Virus record (IMG/VR): IMGVR_UViG_3300048997_000494
Span: 1-39,423 of that record
From: a virus
Direction: 5' to 3' (one strand)
Length of the DNA: 39,423 nucleotides
Shown: in pieces, positions 22,823 to 30,909 of the stretch
Layout of the letters: every line of letters starts with the position of its first letter
Position numbering within the stretch: the stretch's first letter is position 1
Notes under the pieces: generated by a model
Database searches by the model: none
Told to the model about the DNA's origin: nothing
Seen by the model: only the letters and a program-made list of their open reading frames with translations
Made by a program: the position numbers and the translations under genes

Positions 22823-23173
22823 TTACACCTTTCTCAAATAAATCGCCGTCAGATCCAAAGCCATGTGCAGATGCGAAAGCGAATAGCTGATCTCGTAATC
22901 CTGGCCGTCCACCGTAATCGGCTGATCGCTCGATAGATCAGCATCTGCAAACGTGCTGGTCAAAACCGTTAAAATCAGCTGCCGGCCGATCACCCCGCCG
23001 CGCTTCTGCGTTCCCGCGCCAAGGCTGCTCTGAAAACCCGTTTCACCCTCGATTACCTGATCGTCATAATCCAGGAGACCGAAATCGTTCACTGGCCCGC
23101 AGCTTACCGCCACGCCAACATCGCTCAACATCAGCTCAAATTCGGCCTCGGTACTCGCGCTGGTCAGAGCCAT
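22823..23173 (-). CDS. Small head-tail connector protein (putative)
   Basis: 116 residues: acidic N-terminal part (EAEFELMLSDVGVAVSCGP), DYDDQVIEGETGFQSSLG, then a beta-rich end (ITVDGQDYEISYSLSHLHMA). Size and position between capsid and tail genes agree with head-completion/stopper proteins of lambda gpFII type. No diagnostic motif is seen, so the name is provisional. Confidence 0.55.
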   Translation of the reverse strand: MALTSASTEAEFELMLSDVGVAVSCGPVNDFGLLDYDDQVIEGETGFQSSLGAGTQKRGGVIGRQLILTVLTSTFADADLSSDQPITVDGQDYEISYSLSHLHMALDLTAIYLRKV

Positions 23174-23179
23174 TGCGCC

Positions 23180-23467
23180 TTACCCTCGCTTCGAAGGCTT
23201 GGGATCGCGCACAGTGGGCTTTTCGATGGTCACCGTCGAGTAGCCGTCTTTTTCTTCCGCCGGCGTTTCATCGTGCTCGAGCGGATCGCCGTCTTCGGTC
23301 TCTTCAGCCATTCCGAAAGAGACGAGCTCGGTCGCAAAATGCCGCGGGACCTCGAAAATCTCGCCCTTTTTCCCGCGCTGCTCTGGTCCCAGCACAACGC
23401 CCTTCAGCAGCTTTATCTTCGCGGTGCGAACTGGCTGCGCGTCCGGCACTATTCTTTTTGCTCTCAT
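23180..23467 (-). CDS. Hypothetical small head-region protein
   Basis: 95 residues: basic start MRAKRIVPDAQPVRTAKIKL, VVLGPEQRGKKGEIFEVPRH and LVSFGMAEETEDGD, then an acidic disordered middle and a basic end (KPSKRG). A short beta-barrel-like half followed by charged tail is common among small proteins next to capsid genes. Downstream of the capsid gene, 6 nt before the next gene. Confidence 0.6.
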   Translation of the reverse strand: MRAKRIVPDAQPVRTAKIKLLKGVVLGPEQRGKKGEIFEVPRHFATELVSFGMAEETEDGDPLEHDETPAEEKDGYSTVTIEKPTVRDPKPSKRG

Positions 23468-23552
23468 CGTCTTCCCCGCCCTTCTGATCTGTTTGGCCGG
23501 CGCCGCGTTCCTCGGCGAGTCCCGCGGCGCCGGCTTCTCTGGAGTATCCCTT

Positions 23553-25730
23553 TTACGACTTCAGGCAATCGACCGCAGTGAGAAAACCAGCCGGATAGCG
23601 GTTGCCCCAATCGGTGAGCACGAAAGTCGTCAATTCGATCAATCCCTGTTTCTTGAGTCTGTAAGGATCGACGACGAGCTCGAATCCGGATCCCCACAAG
23701 CCATTGATCAGAGAGCCGAAGACACCGAGGATCAGCGCATGCGCGATACCCACGCTGGTGCCAATCGTCAGATTCTTGGGGACCTGGTTCGACACGCGCG
23801 ACATCAAGCCATCGATCTCGTTCTGGTCAGTCCAGATGGGATCGCCAGTGACGTTCACGACAGTACCGCCAGCCGGCGCGTACAGCAGTCGTGGCGTGCG
23901 CTTGAAGAGACCTTTGATCCCCGGAGTGGTCAGCCAGGCAAAATCACCGATCTGATCCGCGTTCACGTCCTCGAGCGACTCTTCCATCAGAGTGACGTCG
24001 TCCCACGTGGGTTTCGCGCCGTTTCCAGCGTCACCTTCCAGCGTGTAGGATCCGACGCCGGCAGTGTGCAGAATCCCTTTGGGATCGTTGGCCGAGCCTG
24101 TACCACTGATGCCGGCAAGATCGATCGCCAAAGCGACATCGCGCGCCAGGTCAGACCGCACTAGGTTGTCGACGTCGACGACGGATTGCGCCATCAGCTG
24201 GCGAGAATAGGACGCAGAGGACTGATAAGTCTTGGGCGTGATAGTCACCTGGCTCAAGGTCAAATTGCTGTCGGCAACATCAGCGCCGGGATTCTCTGCC
24301 ACCCAGCTCCCCGAGGCCTTACCGGTCTGCTTGGGAAATCCGACATTTCCCTGCAGCCCGCTCAGCGTCTGGGCCCCGAGCTCCTTCAGCCTCATCTTGT
24401 TGTAAAGAAATTCAATGAAGGCGCCGGGCTCGGTGAATACGGTTTCCGCGCCTTTGGTCGCAGTGGCGGCCGTGAGAGTCGTAGCCGCGCGCTTTGCCAA
24501 GCCAAGAGCCTCGGCCCCGCGAGCTGCCTTCTGAGCATCAACTTTTAACCTAAACGGAACAAACATTCCGCCGTGGCGTTTGCCTTCCCAGGTCTTCGCG
24601 ATCGTGTCCGAAACTTCCGTCTCAAAGCACGTATCGTTCCGACCGCTGTCGATGTTGCGGAGCTGCGTCATGATCCCGCGGCAGATGTTGTATTCCTTCT
24701 GCTCTTTGTCGGTGAGCTCCAGCATCTCGCCACTGCGCTCAGCAGCAGGCGTTGCAACCGGGTTAGCACCGCGAGCTGCAACATCAGCCAAAATCACACG
24801 CGCGGCCTGATCCAGAGTGAAATTATCGCCGCCCTTTTCTAAAATCTCGGCACCCCGTTTGTTGTCGATGCCGTGCGAGTTGCAAAGAAGGAGAAACTCC
24901 CTCATATCTTTCGGGTTCATGGTCCTTACCTCTATCTGCGGTGGCGGCGCCACTGCTGGGTTAGCTGCTGATCGAACTGAAATCGGGTATTCGCGCTCGC
25001 TAGCGGATCGGCCGGGCCCGACCGAATAATCGGCCGGCACCGCAACGGAGGAGCCTTCCATCGGCGCCCATCGCGTAACGCGGTAGGTACGGTTGTCTTC
25101 GTCAGTCTTGCTCTCGAGGATCATGTCGATCACGCGATAGCCAATGCTGGTGAAAGGCCGGATCCCGTCTTCAACATCGCGCTTGATGTCCTGCGCGCGC
25201 TGAGATCTCGAAAAGCGCACATTGCCTTTTGTCTTTTTTCCGTCCAGGCGAAAATTCTCAATAATGGCAACCTGGTCGCCGGTGTCGTGGTCCACGAGAT
25301 AGCTCAAACCATTGGCCGCGCGGCTCAGATCGACCGCAGCCGAAGAGTGATCAAGGATCTCGTCACCAAACCAGCGCGGAACCGGCGTCTCCGAGGAAAA
25401 TGACATCTCGAAAACATCGCCGTCGCGCTCATCAATCTCATCAGCTTCATTGGGATCACCGGGATCCGGCTCGGCTTCAGCCACGGCACGCCAGGCGACG
25501 AGCTCAGGTGAAGGCGTCTCAATCGCGACATTCAATCGTTTGGCATCAGCCACGAGACGACGCCAGGTGCGGTTTGCATCCGGAAGCTTAATATTGAATT
25601 TCGCGAGCGCTTCGCGTAGAGCAGCCTCAGTAATCGGAGTCTTCGACTTACGCACTGCCTTCAGCTCGACCGGCATAAACCGAGTCAGCATGGGCAACGC
25701 CGCTGGCGTCTCTAAATTCTTCTTCGGCAT
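23553..25730 (-). CDS. Prohead protease fused to HK97-type major capsid protein
   Basis: 725 residues from the ATG of MPKKNLETPAALP; a TTG at 25749-25751 would add 7. Region about 105-220 is a U35/HK97-type prohead serine protease: FEMSFSSETPVPRWFGDEIL, His148 in LVDHD and Ser195 in FTSIGYRV, with FSRSQRAQDIKRDVEDG. A linker (about 225-330) with AAERSGEML can serve as scaffold. The HK97 capsid fold follows (ETVFTEPGAFIEFLYNKM, GFPKQTGKASGSWVAENPG, LSQVTITPKTYQSSASYSRQL, SGTGSANDPKGIL). Protease, scaffold and capsid in one chain is a known variant. Element copy E lies 39 nt upstream of the ATG. Confidence 0.92.
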   Translation of the reverse strand: MPKKNLETPAALPMLTRFMPVELKAVRKSKTPITEAALREALAKFNIKLPDANRTWRRLVADAKRLNVAIETPSPELVAWRAVAEAEPDPGDPNEADEIDERDGDVFEMSFSSETPVPRWFGDEILDHSSAAVDLSRAANGLSYLVDHDTGDQVAIIENFRLDGKKTKGNVRFSRSQRAQDIKRDVEDGIRPFTSIGYRVIDMILESKTDEDNRTYRVTRWAPMEGSSVAVPADYSVGPGRSASEREYPISVRSAANPAVAPPPQIEVRTMNPKDMREFLLLCNSHGIDNKRGAEILEKGGDNFTLDQAARVILADVAARGANPVATPAAERSGEMLELTDKEQKEYNICRGIMTQLRNIDSGRNDTCFETEVSDTIAKTWEGKRHGGMFVPFRLKVDAQKAARGAEALGLAKRAATTLTAATATKGAETVFTEPGAFIEFLYNKMRLKELGAQTLSGLQGNVGFPKQTGKASGSWVAENPGADVADSNLTLSQVTITPKTYQSSASYSRQLMAQSVVDVDNLVRSDLARDVALAIDLAGISGTGSANDPKGILHTAGVGSYTLEGDAGNGAKPTWDDVTLMEESLEDVNADQIGDFAWLTTPGIKGLFKRTPRLLYAPAGGTVVNVTGDPIWTDQNEIDGLMSRVSNQVPKNLTIGTSVGIAHALILGVFGSLINGLWGSGFELVVDPYRLKKQGLIELTTFVLTDWGNRYPAGFLTAVDCLKS

Positions 25731-25769
25731 AACGAATGTACTCAGCTTCAAGTGCTACGAAAAAAGCGA

Positions 25770-25786
25770 CAACTAGAGAATTACTT
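25770..25786 (-). promoter_or_regulatory. 17-bp element, divergent copy E
   Basis: Plus-strand CAACTAGAGAATTACTT; differs from copy B at four positions. It lies between the portal stop (25792) and the protease-capsid ATG, ending 39 nt before it. Weakest of the copies but in the expected place and orientation. Confidence 0.45.
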
Positions 25787-25791
25787 CACAA

Positions 25792-27333
25792 TCAAACGAT
25801 CTCGAGCTTGCGGCCCTTACCAGGCTGATCTTCCTCGTCCTGTCCCGGATTGGTGTCATCGCCCGCAGCCGGATTGTTCTCCGTCGACGGCCGCGCCGGC
25901 AGTTTCGTGTTGAGCTCGATCCCGAATTGCGCCGCGGTCTTGTCTTCCTCGGCCAGCTGCTCGAATACATCTTCGTAATTACCCCCGCGATCGGAAATCA
26001 CACCGTCGCGCGTCTGCAGCTGTGCCGCGATGCCCAAAATCGCCGCCTGCGTTTCTTTATAGGGATCCACCCACTGCCAGCCGCGCGGGATCCACTTCCC
26101 AACGAGATAGCGCTCCGGATTCATCGAATCGAGTTTCAACGCACCCGTAAGAAGCGACATCGCAAGCCAATCTTTGAAAATCGGCCCCATAAACGACTCC
26201 GCAACGTGCTTCTGAATCACTTTCCAACGATCACGCTCGATCAGCAGACCCGATCGCAGCGAGGAATAGTTCACGCCAGTGAGATCATTCGCCAGAGCGT
26301 TATAGCTCGCACCAAGGCCTGACGAAATCCATCGCAAATTCGTCTTAATGAAGGCCTCGAAGGCATTCGAAGGATGATCGGGCTTGAATTCTTTCAGCGT
26401 GTAACCTGGCGGCAGCGCCTCGAAAGTGCCAGGCTCAGCTTCCATCCGCAGAGGATGGTCCGGATCCGGCTGCTCGTAATTTCCAGAATCCGCGCACTCG
26501 AGCACGGCCATTTTGGCGGCGCCGATCCGCGCGGCGACGAGCTCAGCCTCGACATAGCCATCCAAGATCTTCAGGGCCATCATTACCGCGTGAAACCAGG
26601 TAATCCCACGCGTCTGATTCATGCGATAGGGATCGAAAAGATGGAGCATCTGATCGGCATCGATCCGATCGCGCAACAGCGAGCCACCAAAATCACTGGG
26701 ATGGCCGGGATTCACCCAATAGGCAAGCGGCTTTCCCCACTTGTTAACCTCAACTCCGAGCCGGATCTCAGCCTCTTTATTGCCTGGCGGCCGCGAGAAC
26801 AGATGATCGACCTGGTCAGCGTCGATCGTTTGCAGGGCAAAACCCCATTTGTTATCAAATCCCTTGACCCGACGCACAAAGGCCTCGCCATCCATCGCCT
26901 CAGTACGCAAGCTCAAATCCTGCAAAGCCCGGAAAGAGAGCTTCCCGTCGACGGTGCAATTACCCTGCTGGCACCATTCGTCCCAAGCCGTCTCAATTTT
27001 CTTATTGGTAGCGCGATCGATCTCGCCTTTTGAATCTCTCACCAGCGATTGATAGCGGATCCCGGCCGGCCCGATCACATTCGCGCTCAGCATATTCAGA
27101 TAGTGCCGGCCGATCGGATTGTTCCGGGCAACCTCGCGAGCTCGCGCGCGCAGTAACCTAAGATTCCCTCGGCATTCCTGATCCGGAGACAAGATCGGCG
27201 CAATCCAATCCAGCGTAAGACGGGATCCCGTGGCGCCCGCAAAGACTGTGCTGCGCGCGTGTGGCGCCTTACGCTCGAGCCCGACCAGGCCGAGTGCGCG
27301 GTCAAATACGCGGCTGACAACGTTCTTCTTCAT
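25792..27333 (-). CDS. Portal protein, lambda gpB family
   Basis: 513 residues. RLTLDWIAPILSPDQEC, LLRARAREVARNNPIGRHYL, QRRSLVRD-like region GPAGIRYQSLVRDS, the RVKGFDNKWGFALQTIDADQ strand and the WVNPGHPSDFGGS, MLHLFDPYRMNQTRGITWFH, VEAELVAARIGAAKMAVLE segments are typical of lambda-type portals. Twelve copies form the ring through which DNA passes. The ATG overlaps the preceding TGA (ATGA, 27330-27333). It ends with a Pro/Asp-rich, then basic tail (GKGRKLEIV). Confidence 0.93.
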   Translation of the reverse strand: MKKNVVSRVFDRALGLVGLERKAPHARSTVFAGATGSRLTLDWIAPILSPDQECRGNLRLLRARAREVARNNPIGRHYLNMLSANVIGPAGIRYQSLVRDSKGEIDRATNKKIETAWDEWCQQGNCTVDGKLSFRALQDLSLRTEAMDGEAFVRRVKGFDNKWGFALQTIDADQVDHLFSRPPGNKEAEIRLGVEVNKWGKPLAYWVNPGHPSDFGGSLLRDRIDADQMLHLFDPYRMNQTRGITWFHAVMMALKILDGYVEAELVAARIGAAKMAVLECADSGNYEQPDPDHPLRMEAEPGTFEALPPGYTLKEFKPDHPSNAFEAFIKTNLRWISSGLGASYNALANDLTGVNYSSLRSGLLIERDRWKVIQKHVAESFMGPIFKDWLAMSLLTGALKLDSMNPERYLVGKWIPRGWQWVDPYKETQAAILGIAAQLQTRDGVISDRGGNYEDVFEQLAEEDKTAAQFGIELNTKLPARPSTENNPAAGDDTNPGQDEEDQPGKGRKLEIV

Positions 27334-27959
27334 TGCCCTGCACCTGGCAAGCCCGTAACATCAGTCCACGTGGGCGGAAAATCCTGATCGCCGGTTTCGT
27401 CCAGGAAATCGATCTGCACCTTAGCGCCAACTTTGCCCGGGTTCTTCGCGCGCCAGACCATCGAGGCGTAACGGCCGCGCAACTTCTGCAGCGTCTCCAT
27501 CGGGATTTTCTTGACACTGCGGCCGCCACCCAGCGTCGAGGCCTGCACGGAATATTCCTCGACGTCGGCATCGAGGCGCTTGGCGATCTCAGCCTCGATC
27601 TTGACCAGCATCTGTTCAGCAAAGGAAAGAGTCGCGCCGGCTGGCGCCGTAGCGATATCGAATTCAACTTCGATGACGCCATGATTAACGGTATAAACTT
27701 CCGTGCCGTCTTCGCTCAGGACTCGCTCAGCAAAACGGTACACACCTGCACCAATCGCAGTCTGAGCCGGAGTGAAATTGACCAGGAAGCCGTCGCCGTC
27801 GACAATTCCATCGCCACATAACGTGTCGGTTGCCCCATTCAAGAAAATTTTGTAGCGCCAGCCGTCGGCCGGCGGATAATCGCTGAAGGCGCGTCGAAAT
27901 TTAAGCGTCTCGCCGGCGGTGAAGGTTGCCGGCAGCTGATCAGGAATAGGCGGCGCCAT
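27330..27959 (-). CDS. Head-tail joining protein, gpW-like C-terminal part
   Basis: 209 residues. N-terminal beta-rich domain (TFTAGETLKFRRAFSDYP, WRYKIFLNGA, GVYRFAERVLSEDG) precedes a C-terminal region (AEQMLVKIEAEIAKRLDADV, then YSVQASTLGGGRSVKKIPME, LQKLRGRYASMV) that resembles gpW and related small connectors placed between terminase and portal in lambda. Fusion with an Ig-like domain is unusual. Element copy D ends 34 nt upstream of the ATG. Confidence 0.65.
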   Translation of the reverse strand: MAPPIPDQLPATFTAGETLKFRRAFSDYPPADGWRYKIFLNGATDTLCGDGIVDGDGFLVNFTPAQTAIGAGVYRFAERVLSEDGTEVYTVNHGVIEVEFDIATAPAGATLSFAEQMLVKIEAEIAKRLDADVEEYSVQASTLGGGRSVKKIPMETLQKLRGRYASMVWRAKNPGKVGAKVQIDFLDETGDQDFPPTWTDVTGLPGAGQ

Positions 27960-27993
27960 GCAATCAAGGTTCGCCGCGATGCGCTATAGCCCG

Positions 27994-28010
27994 CAATTGG
28001 AGAATAACTT
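27994..28010 (-). promoter_or_regulatory. 17-bp element, copy D
   Basis: Plus-strand CAATTGGAGAATAACTT, 34 nt upstream of the gpW-like gene start. One or two positions differ from copy B (A for T at position 11). It would give the portal and gpW genes a transcript apart from terminase. Confidence 0.6.
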
Positions 28011-28291
28011 CATGGAAGCGATAAGCCCGGTACTGCCCTCGAGCCGCTGGTTGCGAAGTAACGTACGCTAAAGATCAGGCGGAATATTCACCGCTTCCGG
28101 GTGTTTCGCACGGACAAAGCTCCGTCATCAGCCGCTGGAAGCTCACGGAAAAAGAGCGAAGTCACATCGCCCGCGGTGGCCGATCTCTTCATCTGCATGA
28201 TGAATTTCGGCGGACCGCTCTTACCCGTGTTGCCGATCGCGGCCCATCCCGACGAAGCCCTGGAGATCATGCTTGCGGCCGAGGCTGCGCT
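28011..28291. other. Gap between terminase and head genes, no firm gene
   Basis: Two opposed candidates overlap: a minus-strand 60-residue ORF (28088-28270, MISRASSGWAAIGNTG onward) and a plus-strand 64-residue ORF (28101-28295, GTG start, ending LEIMLAAEAAL). Neither has a ribosome site, and they are antisense to each other, so at most one is real. The plus-strand C-terminal half has even GC3 and a helical pattern. I call neither. Confidence 0.3.
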
Positions 28292-30211
28292 CTAATCCCG
28301 CCAGCGATTCACCCAACTGCTACGATCCCGGCCTGGCGCCGGCGTCTGGGCTTCTTTCGACTTCATTTCATTCGGATCCAGCTTCTCAGCTGCCTTTTCA
28401 GCCAGCTCACCTAACCGTCTCACAGTCATATTCCCGAGAGAATAAAGAGCTGCCAGCGCATAGACCTCACAATCCAGCGCTTCGTTGCGGGCCCGCGTCT
28501 TGATGTATTCGCGTACAACTCCACGGCCGCGGCGATATCGAGTGACTCGCTTCTCGCTGGTCAACTGCTCGAGATATTCTTCTTCGCACCAATCTGGAAG
28601 ATGAATGTAGCCCGCGCCTGGCGCCGGAATCTGCAGGCGTGAAAAGATACGGTCCTTTGCGGTGTCCGCTCCGATCGTATACAACCTGGCCCGATAGGAA
28701 TTGTTTTGCGTGAACTTGGCCAGGATCTCTTTTCCGCCTTCACTCGAGCCTTTACAGGCAAACACCCGCCGCGCAGCTCGAGCTTTCACGAATTTGTAGA
28801 CCTCATCGGTGTGATGACCGCCGGAATCAATGAAAGTGGCCAGGATCGGCATCATGCGGCCGCTCTCGTGCTTAAATTCTGTGCGCAGAAACGTGTCCAA
28901 CTGATCCCAGACCGTTTGCTGGCCAGGATCCCCGAAGAATTCATCAACCGCAATCAGCCAGGACTCTTCCCCGGCGCCCCATCCCTTGACCACAACGACG
29001 AGGCGATCGTCCTGTACGTCGGCAGCAGAGGTCAGGAGACCAACACCATTCGGGACTTCCGGCCTCTGTTCAGCATCAGCCGCGCCATATTTCTCGCAGC
29101 GCCGGCGAAGATCATGCGACTCGAGCGAAAATCCTTGTTCTTCCCACACTTCACCAAGTCTCAGATTGATGAAGGCCTTAAGCTTCTCGGGATTCTTCTG
29201 AGCTTTGACCCACTCGTCGGCCAGGTCCCCCCAATTGTCGCGCCAGGGAGAATAGAGCGCATTCAAAGCGAAGCCCACCACGGCCCGGCCGGGAAAAGTG
29301 GCTACCCAGTGGCCTGCATCGAGCATTTGCTGCTTATAGCGCTCGGGAATGATCTTCTGGCACTGTTCACACTGATATCCAACACTCGAGGCAATCACCT
29401 GGCCGCCGGCATCGAGCTTATAGACCAGGCGAAAGGCTTTGGTCTCGCGATCGCGCCACAGCAAGGCCTGCATTCGAGCGCAAAAGGGACAGGGAACATG
29501 GAAAAACCGCTGATCGCTCTCCTCAAAGCGTTTCTCGATCCGGCTCAGCCCTTTCGGCTTCGCCGGCGTGGATCCCTCATAGATCTTGAAATCGGTGAAT
29601 TGATCGGTACGCCGCTTAGCAATCTCACAAGGATCGCCTTCCCCGTCGACATCCAGCGGAAAACCCTCGGTTTCATCGAGCAAAACAATGGGCACGGGAT
29701 CCGATCGCAAGCCAGTCCCTGAATTCGCGCCGGTCAGTTTCAGAAATCCGCCGAGGAATTCTTTCAGCTGCAGAGTGTTTCCCGCGCGGCGCGACGTCGC
29801 CGGCCTGATCTTCTCTCTCACCGCCGGCGTGCTCTCGATCATAGGAGTAATGCGCTTCTTCCCGAAATCTTTTGCATTATCGATCGTGGGTTGCACCAGC
29901 ATGATCGGCCGCGGATCGATGTCGATGAAGTAACCGATGATATTTATCAAGACGGCGTCGCTATAGCCAATCTGGGTCGACTTTTTTACAACGACTTCAT
30001 GCACGTTGGGATCGCACACGACATCCATCATTTCAATCTGGAATTTTTCAGGCCGAAACGGTCCAGGCCTGGCCGTCGTGCCTTTCGGTAGTATCCGATT
30101 CCGGCGAGCCCACTCTGAGACAAGGATATCGAGAGGCGGCGCGAAGCCGGCATAAACACGCTGAATTACAGCTTTGAATTCCGCGGCTGCACTCTCGTGA
30201 GTCGCTAGCAT
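28292..30211 (-). CDS. Large terminase subunit, GpA family
   Basis: 639 residues: packaging ATPase and nuclease, which cuts concatemers and drives DNA into proheads. N-terminal ATPase: Walker-A-like KKSTQIGYSDAVL (about 76-88; the unusual GpA version without GxxxxGKT), Walker B IVLLDETEGFP (175-184). Two CxxC pairs (CPFC at 241-244 and CEQC about 40 residues later) form a zinc site typical of GpA. C-terminal nuclease region with FIDSGGHHTDEVYKF. Start ATG overlaps the small subunit by 7 nt. GpA terminases usually cut at a cos site, which suggests one near the small-subunit gene. Confidence 0.93.
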   Translation of the reverse strand: MLATHESAAAEFKAVIQRVYAGFAPPLDILVSEWARRNRILPKGTTARPGPFRPEKFQIEMMDVVCDPNVHEVVVKKSTQIGYSDAVLINIIGYFIDIDPRPIMLVQPTIDNAKDFGKKRITPMIESTPAVREKIRPATSRRAGNTLQLKEFLGGFLKLTGANSGTGLRSDPVPIVLLDETEGFPLDVDGEGDPCEIAKRRTDQFTDFKIYEGSTPAKPKGLSRIEKRFEESDQRFFHVPCPFCARMQALLWRDRETKAFRLVYKLDAGGQVIASSVGYQCEQCQKIIPERYKQQMLDAGHWVATFPGRAVVGFALNALYSPWRDNWGDLADEWVKAQKNPEKLKAFINLRLGEVWEEQGFSLESHDLRRRCEKYGAADAEQRPEVPNGVGLLTSAADVQDDRLVVVVKGWGAGEESWLIAVDEFFGDPGQQTVWDQLDTFLRTEFKHESGRMMPILATFIDSGGHHTDEVYKFVKARAARRVFACKGSSEGGKEILAKFTQNNSYRARLYTIGADTAKDRIFSRLQIPAPGAGYIHLPDWCEEEYLEQLTSEKRVTRYRRGRGVVREYIKTRARNEALDCEVYALAALYSLGNMTVRRLGELAEKAAEKLDPNEMKSKEAQTPAPGRDRSSWVNRWRD

Positions 30212-30738
30212 GTGGCCGCCGGCGTCGCCGCCGGCGTCCCGGCCAGGTGAGCAAGAGCTTCTTTCAGCGCCTTCTCGATCTTGGCTTGCACCATGACGCG
30301 CGATTGCTCGCTTAAGAGCTCAGGCGCAAGGCGAGCCGGCACGGTCAGGATCCGCGCCTTCGTCGTTGCGACGAGATCCGTCATTTCCTTTTGGACGTCG
30401 GCGATCGAGACCAGCTCACGGCGCCTGGCAGCGAGATCGAGCTCTTGCTGATCGGCGCGCGCGGACAAGAGACGCAATTCTTCTTTGTAGCGTTTCGCCG
30501 TTTCCCCTTCTTCATCGGTCTCGCCGGCGAGCTGGCGCTCGAGCTTGGCGATATACCAGTCGAGGACCTGGTCGACATCGTACTTTCCACGCGTAACCCG
30601 CGGAAGGCCTTCGCCGGCGAGCTGCTGGATCCGCCGCGGCGTGAGCTTCAAGCGCTCGGCGATCAGCGAGATCCCGACCAGCCGCGGCTTCACCGGTTTC
30701 GGCGCCGGCGAGCGTTTTTTCTTCGACTTCTTCTTCAT
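30205..30738 (-). CDS. Small terminase subunit, Nu1-type
   Basis: 177 residues. A basic N terminus (KKKSKKKRSPAPKPVK) is followed by a winged-helix HTH like Nu1 (LVGISLIAERLKLTPRRIQQL, EGLPRVTRGKYDVDQVLDWY), then a coiled coil (EELRLLSARADQQELDLAARR) and a LVATTKARILTVPARLAPEL oligomerisation segment. The small subunit binds packaging DNA and gives it to GpA. It precedes the large subunit with overlap. Confidence 0.85.
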   Translation of the reverse strand: MKKKSKKKRSPAPKPVKPRLVGISLIAERLKLTPRRIQQLAGEGLPRVTRGKYDVDQVLDWYIAKLERQLAGETDEEGETAKRYKEELRLLSARADQQELDLAARRRELVSIADVQKEMTDLVATTKARILTVPARLAPELLSEQSRVMVQAKIEKALKEALAHLAGTPAATPAATC

Positions 30739-30774
30739 GGCTCAAAACGAAAACGAAATGACCTCGAAAAATTT

Positions 30775-30909
30775 TTACACTGGTGTCTCCCCGGGCTCGC
30801 CGTCACCCGCGGCCGGCCGGCCCGGGGGAAGGACCCAAACCAAGGGTGCCATCGAAAATAAACTTGACTCCGTCCGGAGTAATTCTTTTTGTTTTCCATT
30901 CGACTTCAT
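30775..30909 (-). CDS. Tiny coupled ORF before terminase, uncertain
   Basis: A 44-residue ORF whose ATG overlaps the TGA of the upstream gene (ATGA, 30906-30909). It reads MKSNGKQKELLRTESSLFS, then APLVWVLPPGRP and GEPGETPV. An internal ACTCCG/CGGAGT hairpin and a GC-rich run lie inside. The ATGA overlap is shared by many true genes here, but the composition is odd. The same stretch might instead be the cos or packaging-initiation region expected next to a Nu1-type gene. Confidence 0.33.
   Translation of the reverse strand: MKSNGKQKELLRTESSLFSMAPLVWVLPPGRPAAGDGEPGETPV

Noticed and set aside
26374-27033. Plus-strand ORF of 219 codons inside the portal gene
   Set aside because: Antisense to a well-supported portal protein, with no domain of its own.
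27994-28069. Plus-strand mini-gene starting GGAG...ATG within element copy D
   Set aside because: The 19-codon frame is not repeated at other copies, where no ATG follows the GGAG, so the element is not a ribosome site for plus-strand genes.
28706-29722. Plus-strand ORF of 338 codons inside the large terminase
   Set aside because: It lies fully antisense to a strong GpA terminase; long shadow frames are expected in GC-rich DNA.
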